64,000 nucleotides of DNA from Caenorhabditis remanei (lineage: Eukaryota; Nematoda; Chromadorea; Rhabditida; Rhabditidae). The stretch spans positions 4,030,001 through 4,094,000 of the forward strand of contig NC_071332.1 in NCBI RefSeq assembly GCF_010183535.1, read 5' to 3'. The translations under genes were made by a program, and so were the position numbers. The notes beneath the pieces are model-generated. The model was not told where the DNA came from. It searched no databases and worked only from the letters and a program-made list of their open reading frames with translations. Each line of letters opens with the position of its first letter. The stretch's first letter is position 1. Shown here piece by piece: positions 1 through 11,334 of this stretch.

Positions 1-1
1 C

Positions 2-984
2 ATGAAAATTCTGGTAATACCGAAGAAAGAACAGCTGAATCTAAATCTAATCTCCACGCTATCCGAAGAATTTTTGCTAGAAGATTCTAGAAAACAAAGT
101 CAACAACAAGTAGTTTCATTCTCGAAACTCCTTCTCAAACAGTCTGGAAAACTAGGTAAAGATTCGAAACCAACTGAAGAAGAGAGTCTGCAATTGGATA
201 ATCTCCGGAATACATTGAATACACAATGGAAAGAGAAGAGGGATTTGGTTGGAAAAACAAAGATTGACGTTTGTTACGCTGTGAGTCTTTTTTGAAATAC
301 ATGATGATTACAACACCTTTTCTCAGAAAATTACCATGTTGGTCTTGACGACGATAATCTATGCTAGCGATACAGTATGTGTTTTACAAACTCAAGCGGT
401 GAAATACATTACAGATTTTATTATCATGGGGATACTTTTGTCCTTGGTTGTTTTGTACAACCTAATGAAACTTTGCCGACGAATCATGTAAGTTTCTATA
501 AAAAGCGCCGGATAGCAAACTAAATTTCCAGAGCTCCAAATAAACTGGATGTCGAGAATGGTACCGAGAAGCAGATTTGCTTTGGAAATATGGAGTTGTC
601 TTTCATGGAACAGTTAGAAAAATGCGTGGGATTCTATTCAAAGGAAGTAATGCCATTGAAGGAAGAAGCCAGAGCACTGAGCAAGTATTCCTCTCTTTGG
701 GTATATTTTCTAAATACTTGAGAAGGGCCTTTCACCAAAACTCAAATACTTTTCAGATCAAAAGCAGTCTGATTGTTTTCGTACCGCAAGCTGTGGCTAT
801 GACAATTTACTGCATCATCGTGGCTTTCAAACTACTTGACAATGAATCAATAATAGCCGCTCCCCTCTTACTTCTTGGGTATCCCTTCATAGCTGCAACA
901 GCTTTCATTTTTATTGTTGCGATTTTGGAAACAGCTACATTTTACATAACGATTAGTGAGGGTGCAACGCTCATAATACTTTGA
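2..984 (+). CDS. A1: subfamily A four-TM coiled-coil protein (unrecognised family)
   Basis: Four exons: 2-280, 327-487, 532-700, 757-984, giving 278 aa with canonical GT/AG borders and phases 0, 2, 0. Exon 1 (aa 1-93) is charged and Gln/Lys/Glu rich, predicted helical, ending in VCYA. Exon 2 (94-147) has two hydrophobic segments ending CRRI. Exon 3 (147-203) is a second charged helix with FMEQLEKC and SKEVMPLKEE, ending SLW. Exon 4 (204-278) has two hydrophobic segments and the tail GATLIIL. The start matches A2-A6, where the ATG follows an acceptor-like site by about 12 bases; here that upstream part lies outside the window. Probably an integral membrane protein. No enzyme motif is seen and the function is unknown. 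Confidence 0.8.
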
Positions 985-1640
985 TATTTGGTGGAAAAAA
1001 CGACTGAATTAACAAGCAAACGTTATTAATAGTTGGCACATATGTATTAGATTTAGTTTACTAAATAAATTTCAAATTAGATATTTTGGCTTTGTTACAA
1101 GTATTCAGACGTTCGATGACAAAATCGCATGTATTAAAGCCAAAGTATCCAACTTTGAATTCTTTTTGTGAACTAAATCTAATGAGTATATATATATTCC
1201 AACTATTGATAACGTTTCTTTGTTAATTCCAACATTTTTCCGCCGATTTTCAACGGATTTTGATCTCACAAGAGCGTTGAATTCTTATTAGCCACCGTGT
1301 TGAATGAATGGGTTAATATGTTTACTAATCTTTTTTATGATTGTTTTAATTTTGAAAAATTCGTTCCAATTGAAACATTAACAAGTTATCGAAACAAAAT
1401 AAATCGTGTTTTCCACACTGTTATCAATCATCATTCATAGGCAACTTAACTATTCAAAAAATAAATTATTCGGGTGAACCAATTTCCACCGATATACTTA
1501 TTAAATCGTGTCGAGACCCAAACTTCTAAATTTCAGAGATTACGGTAGCTCTGAAAGATGCGTTGCAGATGCGTGACTTCTTTTTCAAACTCGAACTTCT
1601 GACCTTTTTCAACAATTTCTTTCTTCTCTTTCACACTTTC
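985..1640. repeat. Downstream flank of A1: small palindrome plus a shared 3' module
   Basis: Bases about 1015-1090 are the inverted counterpart of about 1135-1235, making a short palindrome just after A1. Bases 1135-1640 form a non-coding module that recurs downstream of A2 (about 3060-3520, on the minus strand) and A3 (about 7155-7720). The module ends with a conserved stretch around TTGCAGATGCGTGAC. No gene is seen in it. Confidence 0.7.
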
Positions 1641-1674
1641 CACGATTTCTCCTTGTGTTTACTGACATGGGAAT

Positions 1675-2090
1675 CAGGGCTGTGCGAAGTTAAAGGTTTT
1701 TTTGGTGGTTTTCGAAAAGTTTGAGGCGAAAAATTTTTCGTGCCAAATTTTCCGAAAAATTTTACGGTCTAAACTTTTCGAAAAATTTTGGAAATTTATA
1801 CTGAAATTTCAAAATTTAAGTTACAAAAATAGTGATTTTTCGCTTTTTCCTGAAATTCTGTACTCAAAAGCGGTTTCTATCAGTCTTTCTTCGAAATACT
1901 TACTGTTTTCACACAAATTCAAGATTTTTGGCTCGAAAAACACATTTTTCGGACATTTTTCTGGAAACTTTTTTTTTCGAATTTTTCGGTCAAAATTTTT
2001 CGAAAAAAAAGTTTTTCGATTTTTTTCGGTCCGAAGTTTTCGAAAAAATAAGTTGTTCGGTTTTTTCAAAAACTTTTTCGCACAGCCCTG
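1675..2090. mobile_element. hAT-like MITE with 8-bp target duplication
   Basis: The 416-bp element begins CAGGGCTGTGCGAA and ends with the exact inverse TTCGCACAGCCCTG. It is flanked on both sides by ATGGGAAT (1667-1674 and 2091-2098), an 8-bp target site duplication as expected for hAT transposons. The interior is AT-rich and built from repeated TTTTTCGAAAA-like blocks, so open frames inside it are not genes. The homologous flanks of A2 and A3 lack the element at the matching point in GTGTTTACTGA, giving an approximate empty site. Confidence 0.85.
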
Positions 2091-2395
2091 ATGGGAATGA
2101 CCCAGGGTGTCTGGGATTTCTTAGATATTATGATGATAGCCTTCACCCCAACTAGAACAAAACGAAAATCTTACGTGCCCCTTTTGAGTTTCCAGAGAAT
2201 GGCAGACACAATTCCATTTTTTCGAATTTTTCATCGTAACTCGGTCAATTCAAGAGCAATCTTTTCAAACTGAAGTGTAATCGCAAAATATAGACCAAGG
2301 CTTTATAAAAGTAAACAGAGTCATGTTTCCAGCTGTGACTCCCGAATTACTACAAATCAAAGTATGAAAATTTGCACTTCTCATGAAATCAGAAA

Positions 2396-2647
2396 GTGGT
2401 AATTTTCAAAAAATGTATTTGGGAGACTATGTCTATTCGATTGCCAGTGACAAATAAGGTGTACATATGCATTCAAATATATGTCTCGCCTTTCATTCCA
2501 GAGACTTATTTCATCAACGAGGCTCTCGAAGAATTCAACAATGATTCACCATTCGTGGTTGTTGTACTCTTTAAGGCAATCATCTTCACTATACTTGGTC
2601 TCGCTTTAGTTGTTGGATTTCTGGAATTCAACGACATCGAAATATAG
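2396..2647 (+). pseudogene. Orphan exon-4 relic of a subfamily A gene
   Basis: An open stretch ends in a hydrophobic C-terminal segment with INEALEEFNND and FLEFNDIEI before a stop. It aligns by eye with exon 4 of A4 (IEALKQFNKD ... FLRENAVAM). The bases after the stop resemble those after A5. No matching exons 1-3 lie upstream and the expected acceptor is degraded, so this looks like a leftover of a lost family member. Confidence 0.55.
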
Positions 2648-2804
2648 AATTAATTGGTTAATGTGTTTACTACAATTTTTTGTGAATGTTTCTATTTCTG
2701 ATAAATTCATTTGATGTATAAACAAATTTCCAAAATAACAGGCATTTTTATTAACAGATAGCTGAAGTATAAATAAATGCATAAGGTGACGCGGCACGAT
2801 GGGC

Positions 2805-3520
2805 AGCAAAAAAAAAAAAAGTAAAAATAGAAAATCAAGGCGAAACCTAAACTCAGGAGGAACTAGGACTCAAAAAAAATCAAAAAGGAATCAGTGGAAG
2901 ACGGAAAGCTTATCTTACGACCGTGAGTGTAAAGCAGCTAGTTGAAAATAGACGGTAAAATGTTTGAATGACACAGAATTTTCCGTTAGTCATTTCTCAG
3001 TAAACACAGGGTCACGTTTTGTTAAAAAATTTGAAAAATATAGAAGACATTCGAAAAACCGGTTGGAAGTTTGAATCTGAAAAAAAGTCAATAACACACG
3101 CATTTGCAACGCATCTTTCAGAGCCACCGTAATCTCTGAAATTCAGAAGTTTGGGTCTCGACACGATTTAATAAGTATATCGGTGGAAATTGGTTTACCC
3201 GAATAATTTATTTTTCGAATAGTTATGTTGCCTATGAATGATGATTGATAACAAAGGGGAAAACACGATTTATTTTGTTTCGATAATTTGTTAATACTTC
3301 AATTGGAACGAATTTTTCAAAATTAAAACATTCATAAAAATATTAGTGAACATATTAACCCATTCATTCAACACGGTGGCTAATAAGAATGCAACGCTCT
3401 TGTAAGATCAAAATCCTTTGAAAATCGGCGGGAAAATGTTTGAATTAACAAAGAAACGTTATTAATAGTTGGAATATATATACTCATTAGATTTAGTTTA
3501 CAAAATGAATTCAAAGTTGG
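2805..3520 (-). repeat. Downstream flank of A2, inverted copy of the A3 flank
   Basis: Read on the minus strand, this is the same downstream module seen after A3. About 3060-3520 matches 7155-7720, and about 2805-2945 matches 8160-8345. The segment holding the small gene at 7844-8084 is absent here, so the two flanks differ by an insertion or deletion of roughly 420 bp. No gene is visible. Confidence 0.65.
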
Positions 3521-3555
3521 ATACTTGGGCTTTGATGTAGTTTTTTCACCGAATA

Positions 3556-4535
3556 TCACAGTATTATGAGCGTTGTACCTTCACTAGTCACCCTGGAACA
3601 TGTAGTTTCGTCAGAAAACGCAACAATTAAAATGAAATCTATTGCAGCTGTGAAGGGAATCATAAAAAGTAAAGGGAGAGCGGCTATTGATTCATTGTCA
3701 AGTAGTTTGAGAGCCGCGATGATGCAGTAAACTGTCAGAGCCACAGCGTTCAGTATGAAAACAATCAGGCTGCTTTTCATCTGAAAAGTATTTGAGTTTT
3801 TGTGAATGATTCATCTCAAGTATTTAGAAAATATACCAAAAAAGACGCATACTTGTCCCGTGATCTTGCTTGTTCCTTCAGTGGAAATACTTCCTTTGAA
3901 TAGAAATCCACGCATTTTTCTAACTGCTCGGTGAAAGACAACTCCATATTTCCAAAGCAAATCTGTTTTTCGGTACCATGCTCTACATCCGACTGATTTA
4001 TAGCTCTGAAAAGTTAGTTTGTTATCAGTTACTTCTTATTAAAATTTACCTGATTCGTCGAAAGAGTTTCAGAAGGGTGTACAAAACAACCAAGGACAAA
4101 AATATCCCCATGATAATAACAGATGAATACCAAACAAAAAATATCGTTTGAGTTTTAAAAACAGATACTGTGTCGCTAGCATAGATTATTGTCATTAGGA
4201 CCAGCATGGTAATTTTCTGAAAAAAGGTGTTATAAGCATCATGTATTTCAAAAAAGACTCACAGCATAACAAACGTCAATCTTTGTTTTTCCAACCAAAT
4301 CCCTCTTTTCTTTCCATTGTGTATTCAATGTATTCCTTAGATTCTCCAATTGCAGACTCTCTTCTTCAGTTGGTTTCGAATCTTTACGTAGTTTTCCGGA
4401 CTGTTCAATTAGGCGTTTCGAAAAGGAAAAAACTTGTTCTTGGGTTCGTATTCTAGAATCTTCCAGCAATAACTCTTCGAATAGCGTGGATATCAGATTC
4501 GGTTGTTCTTTCTTGGGTGGTATAAGAATTTTCAT
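3556..4535 (-). CDS. A2: subfamily A four-TM coiled-coil protein
   Basis: Minus-strand exons: 4535-4263, 4216-4050, 4005-3837, 3780-3556 (277 aa, phases 0, 2, 0). N-terminus MKILIPPKKEQPNLIS, then a charged helix to VCYA (aa 91). Two hydrophobic segments follow (about 95-112 and 123-142, ending LFRRI), then a second helix containing TEQLEKC and SKEVFPLKEQ. Two more hydrophobic segments lead to the tail TSEGTTLIIL. It lies head-to-head with A3 and the two are close copies. The start is supported by an acceptor-like site just upstream of the ATG, as in the other A genes. The function is unknown; it is inferred to be a membrane protein. Confidence 0.8.
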
Positions 4536-4637
4536 GGCTTCAAGATCTGTAAGTTAGAATATATTGTGACAAATGTTGGTGGGTTCAGTTATCAGCCAAA
4601 ACATGTAAACAATCTGGCATGGTTTAGCTGATAGTGA

Positions 4638-5567
4638 GATACAAAAAAGTAACGAGGTTTATTCTTCAATTGTACAAAAAAACGGAGGAGAAAAGATGAC
4701 GTGGATAATAGTTACATAAAAAAGGGAAAATGGGGACCGATCCGATAGATAGTCCGTCTAATGAAGGCCCTTGTGACGGGAGAACGAGGGAAGAGGATAC
4801 CGTGTGTCGTGAACAAAGCAGTAGTCTCCAGCTATTTATCGAACGGACCATCTAATGCGTAAAACAGTAGAGGTCATTGGAGGAAGACCTACATTGGACG
4901 GACCTTCTATCGAAGTGGCCTCCTCTCTTTTTCCTCATTTCTTTACTGTCAATACCATAGACGTCATCGTTTTCTCTTCTTTTCTTTACAATTGAGGAGT
5001 GTATCTTTATTCACTTCTGTGCGTATCTCGAATCATCTGAATAATGTCCGTTTTGACAAACGTTTTTGGACAGGTAGCAGAAATAATTATATCTGGAGTT
5101 ATTGAGTTTTTTGTTTCAAAATGTTGGAAAGCCCCTAAATAAACAAAAAATTATATCGAATTGACTTTTTAAGCCTAGAGCATTGTTCTAGAGTTCCAGA
5201 AGTCAAAATCAGTTCAGCTTTTCTACAGACAATCAGTGAAAATCTTATTTAAAAAAATAAAAGTTGTCAATTTTTTCTCACTCAAAAATTATTTTATTCT
5301 CCTTTTTCTTCATTTCTGGTATTTTTTGACTATAACACGAACAAGGAATACATATGTAAATGTGTTTTATTATGTTTTAAATAACACTTTGTATAGAGTT
5401 TTTAAAAGGTATATTCGTGTTATGGTCAGAAAATACCGGAAATACACTATCTACATATAGAAACGGTCTTCATTTTCCTTTTTTTATGTCAATATTATCC
5501 ACGTCATCTTTTCTCCTCCGTTTTTGTACAATTGAAGAATAAACCTCGTTACTTTTTTTGTATCGCA
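4638..5567. repeat. Inverted-repeat promoter region between divergent A2 and A3
   Basis: Arms at about 4638-4733 and 5471-5567 are near-perfect inverses and include the same blocks (ACGAGGTTTATTCTTC, GACGTGGATAAT). They lie at matching distances from the two ATGs, so the upstream regions were duplicated along with the genes. The unique centre (about 4734-5470) is AT-rich; I see no gene in it. Confidence 0.75.
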
Positions 5568-5674
5568 CTATCAGCTAAACAATTCCCGACGGATTACATT
5601 TTTTGAAGATAACCTTTTTAAAGAAACCCACCAATATTTGTCACAATATATTCTAACTTACAGATCTAGAAGTC

Positions 5675-6628
5675 ATGAAAATTCTTATACCACTCAAGAA
5701 AGAACAACCGAGTCTGATATCCACGCTATTCGAAGAGTTATTGCTAGAAGAATCTAGAATACAAACCCAAGAACAAGTTGTTTCATTTTCGAAACTCCTT
5801 ATAAAACAGTTCGGAAGACTACGTGAAGATTCGAAACCAACTGAAAAAGAGAGTCTGCAATTGGAGAATCTAAAGAATACATTGAATACACAATGGAAAG
5901 AAAAGAGAGATTTGGTTGGAAAAACAAAGATTGACGTTTGTTATGCTGTGAGTGTTTTTTGTCTGAAATATATGATAATTAAAACACATTTTTCCAGAAA
6001 ATTACCACACTGGTCCTAATGATGATAATCTATGCTAGCGACACAGTATCTGTTTTTAAAACTCAGAAGATAATTTTGTTTTTTTATTCATCTGTTATTA
6101 TCATGGGGATACTTTTGTCCTTGGTTGTTTTGTACACCCTTCTGAAACTCTTTCGACGAATCAGGTATGTTTTTATGAGAAGTAACTGATAACAAACTAA
6201 CTTTTCAGAGCTACAAATCAATCGGATGTAGAACATGGTACCGAAAAGCAGATTTGCTTTGGATATATGGAGTTGTCTTTCATGGAGCAGTTAGAAAAAT
6301 GCGTGGATTTCTATTCAAAGGAAGTATTTCCACTGAAGGAACAAGCAAGATTACAGGGCAAATATGCGTCTTTTTTGGTATATTTTCTAAATACTTGAGA
6401 TGGATCATTCACAAAAACTCAAATACTTTTCAGATCAAAATCAGCCTTATTGTTTTCATACTGAACGCTGTGGCTCTGACAGTTTACTGCATCATCGCGG
6501 CTCTCAAACTACTTGACAATGAATCAATAGTCCTTCTCCCCTTACTTTTGATGCTTCCCTTCATGGTTGCAGTAGATTTCATTTTATTTGTTGCGTTTTT
6601 TGACAAATGCATTTTACAGGGTGACTAG
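5675..6628 (+). CDS. A3: subfamily A protein with frameshifted C-terminus
   Basis: Exons: 5675-5947, 5998-6164, 6209-6377, 6434-6628 (267 aa). Exons 1-3 are intact and close to A2. In exon 4 the frame is lost after VAFFDK relative to A2: a small indel near 6605 turns the usual tail (DETTC ... SEGTTLIIL) into CILQGD and a stop. The old tail can still be read in another frame just downstream. All four hydrophobic segments survive, so the product may still be made. Splice sites are canonical, and an acceptor-like CTTACAG lies 12 bases before the ATG. Confidence 0.75.
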
Positions 6629-7843
6629 TGAAGATACAACGCTCATAATACTTTGATATTCGGTGGAAAAACGATTGAATTCACAAAGAAACGTTATTAA
6701 TAGTTGGAATGAACGTATTAGATACAGTTTACAAAAGAAATTCAAAGTTGAATTCTTTGACTTTGACACAGGCGTTTAGACGTCCAACACAAAAATCGCT
6801 AGTGCGGCGCAGATAGTCGACGTCGACTTTGTTCCCCTAACTTCTGTAGGGCGGTCCAGAGAGCATCGACCATGTTGTAGGTGATTAGCCAGGAAAATGA
6901 GAGAAAGAATGACTTTTGTTGATTTTGAACTGTTACGTGGCCAAATCTAGTTGAGAGATAAAAAAGCAACAAAAAATTCTTCAAAACCAAGTTTTGGTAG
7001 ACCCTGAGTTGATTTTCGCTTTTCTACTGAAAAAAAAACTAATGAAGTTCTACCGTCAGATGTCACCGCGGCCATAGCATCGCAGTTTTTGAAAAAAAAG
7101 CGGTCATGGTCCTAGTGACGTTCTGGGGACCGCACAGGCGATGTGGTCAATGTGTGTCTGAAGGCCTGTATCAAAGCGAAAGTATCCAAATTTGAATCTT
7201 TTTGTAAACTAAATCTAATGAGTATACATACTCCAACTATTAATAACGTTTCTTTGTTAATTCAAACATTTTCCCGCCGATTTTCAAAGGATTTTGATCT
7301 CACAAGAGGGTTGATTTCTTATTAGCCACCGTGTTGAATGAATGGGTTAATATGCTTACTAATATTTTTATGAATGTTTTAATTTTGAAAAATTCGTTCC
7401 AATTGAAACATTAACAAGTTATCGGAATAAAATAAATCGTGTTTTCCACTTTGTTATCAATCATCACTTACAGCCAAAACAAATCTGTCCAAAGATAAAA
7501 TATTCGGGTGAACCAATTTCCACCGATATAATTATTAAATCGTGTTGAGACCCAAACTTCTGAATTTCAGAGATTACGGTAGCTCTGAAAGATGCGTTGC
7601 AGATGCGTGACACTGACTTCTTTCTCAAACACAAACTTCTGACCTTTTTCAACAATTTCTTTCTTCTTTCTCGAATTTTCCACGATTTCTCAATGTGTTT
7701 ACTGAGAAATGACTAACGGAAAATTCTGTGTCTCGCAATCTCTCTACCCAAAGACCTTACTTGGCTTTTTCGTCATTCTTACCTCTTAGTTGTCCTATCG
7801 GAATGGGCAACGTAAAATATTGTATTTATCTGATATTTATTAA
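6629..7843. other. A3 downstream flank with copy-specific insertion
   Basis: Bases 6629-6795 resemble the A1 and A2 3' flanks. About 6800-7155 is extra sequence that interrupts the block continuous in A1 (about 1120-1140); no clear terminal repeats were made out. About 7155-7720 is the shared downstream module. No coding exon is recognised before 7844. Confidence 0.5.
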
Positions 7844-8084
7844 ATGCTAATATTTATTTATTTCTATTATTCGATCGCCTCACGGAAATGGCTAGTCCCT
7901 GTACTTTTGATTTTTATTGAATTCATAACGGTACGTTTCATCATTTTCCTTTTTTAACATGGAAAATCTTCTTTTTTTCCAGTTTTTCATGCCAAATGCC
8001 ATCGTCATCCAGGAAAAGAAAGATAATTTCATTGAAGGACAAGACGAACACGGCTATCATCATAGACCATTGATAAATTTTTAG
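7844..8084 (+). CDS. Small two-exon single-pass membrane or secreted protein, 62 aa
   Basis: Exon 1 is 7844-7930 (29 codons from an ATG) and exon 2 is 7983-8084, joined by a 52-bp phase-0 intron with GTACGT donor and a T-run CCAG acceptor. The product starts MLIFIYFYYSIASRKW, has a strongly hydrophobic stretch (about aa 16-31, LVPVLLIFIEFITFFM), and then a polar tail with EKKDNFIEGQDEHGYHH and a stop after NF. It could be a signal-anchored or secreted peptide. I do not recognise it. It lies inside a segment (about 7735-8160) present next to A3 but missing beside A2. Confidence 0.55.
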
Positions 8085-8565
8085 AATTAAAGGTCAGAAA
8101 GTCGGCGGCTTTCTGGCTTGCGTGTGTAAAAAAGTGTTAGTAAGCACCTTTGTCCTTGCCGCTAGCTGCTTTACACTCCATCCTTATTTTATCTATACCC
8201 TTCCCCCATTTTTTTATGAAAGTTCTTGCAGTCGGTCGTACGGTCAGCTTTCCGTCTTCCACTGATTCCTTTTTGATTTTTTTTGAGTCCTAGTTCCTCA
8301 TGAGTTTAGGTTTCGCCTTGATTTTCTATTTCATTTTTTGCTAGCCAACGTACTGTGTCACATTATACATTTATTTTTGTCTATGAAAAATCAATTTTCA
8401 CAATTTTATGCACAAAACACGAAACATCTGTACCATTTTTCGAACTAAATTTATTGTTTTTAACCATATAATTTTATTTACAAAATGATCAGCAAAATTC
8501 GAAATGTACAGAAAAATAAATAAAACATTCACACAAACAGTTGGAAACATATCAATCGATTCATT
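8085..8565. other. Spacer between the small gene and A4
   Basis: About 8160-8345 is a non-coding block whose inverse lies at about 2805-2945. The remainder (8346-8565) is AT-rich 3' flank of the convergent A4 gene. No coding exon seen. Confidence 0.6.
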
Positions 8566-9536
8566 CTACATCGCCACTGCGTTCTCTCTCAGGAATGTAA
8601 CAACGAAAATGAAAGCTATTGCAGCGATGAAGCTTATCCCAGGAAGCATTTGCAATGCATTTGCAAGTATTTGGAGAGCTAATGTCAAATCTTTGTTGAA
8701 TTGCTTGAGAGCTTCGATGACGCAGAAAATTTGGAATATCGATACGTTTAGTATGAATATAGAGAAGCAGAGTATACCCTGAAAAATATTAGAGTTTTTG
8801 GTGAATTGGTGAACTTAATTATTTAGAAGACATACCCAAAGATATGCATGATTGCTCAGTGCTTTGGCTTCTTCTTTCAGTGGCATCACTTCCTTTGAAT
8901 AGAAATCCACGCATCTTTCCAACTGCTCGGTGTAAGACAACTTCATGGTTTCTAAGACAATCTGTTTTTCGGTACCAAGCTCTACATCTGATTGACTTTC
9001 AGTTCTGGAAAATTAGTTTGCCATCAGTTCCTCTTCATAAAAACTTACATGATCCGTTGACGGAGTTTCAGAAGGCGGTATAAAACAACCAATGACATCA
9101 GGATCTCTATGATAATAACAATTGGATACCAAATGTCATTCACATTTAGAATATGTAAAAACCCCATTGTGTAGCAAACAGAGACGAGTGTTAAAATGAT
9201 CAGCAAGCTAATTTTCTGGAAAAATGTGTTGCAATCGTAATTTATTTCACAAAAAAGACTTACAGCATAACAAACGTAAACCTTATTTTCTGCAATCAAA
9301 TCACTCTGCTCTTTCCATTGGTTATTCAATGTATTCCTAAGATTCTCCAATTGCAGACTTTCTTCTTCAGTTGGTTTCGAATCTTCACGTAGTTTTCCGG
9401 ATTGTTCAATGAGGAGTTTCGAGAATGAAACGACTTGTTGTTGGCTTCGTTTTCTGGAATCATCCAGCAAAAACTCTTCGAATAGTGTGGATATCAGATT
9501 TGGCTGTTCTTTCTTCGGTGGTATCAGAATTTTCAT
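8566..9536 (-). CDS. A4: subfamily A four-TM coiled-coil protein
   Basis: Minus-strand exons: 9536-9264, 9215-9049, 9004-8836, 8778-8566 (273 aa, phases 0, 2, 0). N-terminal helix MKILIPPKKEQPNLIS to VCYA. Exon 2 (KISLLIILTLVSVCYT, then VIIIEILMSLVVLY, ending RQRI) holds two membrane segments. Exon 3 has YTEQLERC and SKEVMPLKEEAKAL. Exon 4 has two membrane segments, with IEALKQFNKD between them, and ends FLRENAVAM. It lies head-to-head with A5 and its tail resembles A5/A6 rather than A1-A3. Function unknown. Confidence 0.8.
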
Positions 9537-10257
9537 GGCTTCTGGATCTGTAAGTTAGAATATACTGTGGCGAGCAATAGTGATTATATCAATGGAACAT
9601 CAGTTGGAACTGGTTTATACAGTTAACAAATAATTTTGAAACAGGTGGTTTTCAAATAAATACGGTCTAAAAACTTCAAAACGGCTCCTTTCGTAATAAT
9701 GTTTTCATAGTAGTACCTATCTGTTGCCCGCATAAAATCAAATTATCCAGGAAGGTCTCTTTGGTAATAACACAGGTAAATTGTCAAAAAAGAAGAGAAA
9801 AAGGTGACGTGTGTGGTATGGACAGTAAACAAAAGAGGAAAAGAGAGAAGGCCGGCTCTACTGCTCTACTCTACTCTACCTCTACTGCTGTTTGCATTCG
9901 ATGGTCCGTACGATAAATGGCTGCTTCGTTCGTTCACTACACATGGTATCTTTCTCCCTCGTTCTACCGTCACTGATATTTCTCGTTAACACAAATACAA
10001 TGTTCCGTGTCTACAGAACACTACAGCAGTAGAGGTCCTTGGAAAAGAACCTTCATTAGACGGTCTACCTATCGGATCGGTTTTCCCCCCTTTCTTTTTT
10101 TGCGTCATTATCTCATTATCTATTATATAACGTTCCATCTTTTTTTCCTTACAATGCAGGGGTGTACCTTTTTTAAATGTGCTTATCTCACAATCACCTA
10201 AATCATGTTCGATTGATTACATTTTTCAGTATATTTCAATTTACAGATCTAGACGTC
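9537..10257. other. Divergent promoter region of A4 and A5
   Basis: AT-rich upstream sequence for two head-to-head genes. It includes a TC-rich tract (about 9855-9890) and a block from 9887 on that is repeated almost unchanged from 26385 before A6. Just before the A5 ATG, TTTACAG (10240-10246) could serve as a trans-splice or 5'-UTR acceptor. No coding exon is convincing here. Confidence 0.55.
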
Positions 10258-11199
10258 ATGAAAATTCTGATACCACCCAAGAAAAAAGCACCTAATCTGA
10301 TTTCCACGCTATTCGAAGAGTTTTTGCTAGAAGGTTCTAGAAAACAAAGTCAACAACAAGTAGTTTTATTTTTGAAACTCCTTATCAAGCAGTCCGGAAA
10401 ACTACGTGAAGATTCGAAACCAACTGAAGAAGAGAGTCTGCAATTGGAGAATCTAAGGAATACATTGAATACGCAATGGAAAGAGAAGAGAGATTTGATT
10501 GGAGAAAATAAGGTTTACGTTTGTTATGCTGTAAGTCTTTTTTAATAGATGATGGTTATAACAGATTTTTTCAGAAACTTGGCTTGCTATTCGTGTTAAC
10601 ATTCCTCTGTACTTTCACTATGGTCGTTAAACAAATTCTAGCTGTGAATTGCACATGGTATCCATTAGTTATTATCATGGAGATACTTGTTTCCTTGGTT
10701 GTTTTGTATCGGCTTCTGAAACTCCGTCGACAAATCATGTAAGTTTTTATGAAAAGTAACTGATAGCAAACTAAATTCTCAGAGCTGCAAACCAATCGGA
10801 TGTAGAGGAAGGTACCGTTAAACATATTAGCTTTGGAAATATGGAGTTGTCATACACCGAAAAGTTAGAAAAATGCGTGGATTTCTATTCAAAGGAAGTA
10901 ATGCCACTGAAGGAAAAAGCCAGAACACTGGACAATCATGTGTCTCTTTGGGTATAGTTTTTCAAAACTTGAGATAAATCATTTACAAAAATTTGAATAC
11001 TTTTCAGGTCATAATCAGCTTTATTGTTTTCCTACTGAACGCTTGGACCCTGATATTTTTCGGCATCATCGAGACTCTCAAACTACTTAACTGTGATTTG
11101 TTATTCATTTTTTATATACTTCCTTCTGCAATCGTCTACACTGTAGCTGGTTTCGGACTTGTTTTTTGGTTTCTGAGAGAAAACGATGTTGCAATGTAG
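10258..11199 (+). CDS. A5: subfamily A four-TM coiled-coil protein
   Basis: Exons: 10258-10530, 10575-10738, 10783-10951, 11008-11199 (265 aa). N-terminus MKILIPPKKKAPNLIS. Exon 2 has two membrane segments ending RRQI. Exon 3 has YTEKLEKC and SKEVMPLKEKARTL, ending SLW. Exon 4 encodes two membrane segments and the tail WFLRENDVAM. The duplicate A6 has the same exon lengths and differs at only about four residues by my reading. Function unknown. Confidence 0.85.
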
Positions 11200-11334
11200 A
11201 ATGAATCGAATGCTTTTATTTCCGACAAATTCAATTAATGTAGTAACAAATTATTGAACAAACGATTGATAGTTCCTGAGAAAATTGAATGAGATATAAT
11301 GCAAGAAGACACATAGAATAGTTACAAACAATAG

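Noticed and set aside
1702..2155. Overlapping open frames of 82-129 codons on both strands
   Set aside because: They lie inside the hAT-like MITE made of TTTTTCGAAAA repeats. Codon content is Phe/Lys/Ser monotony and the frames have no splice or family support.
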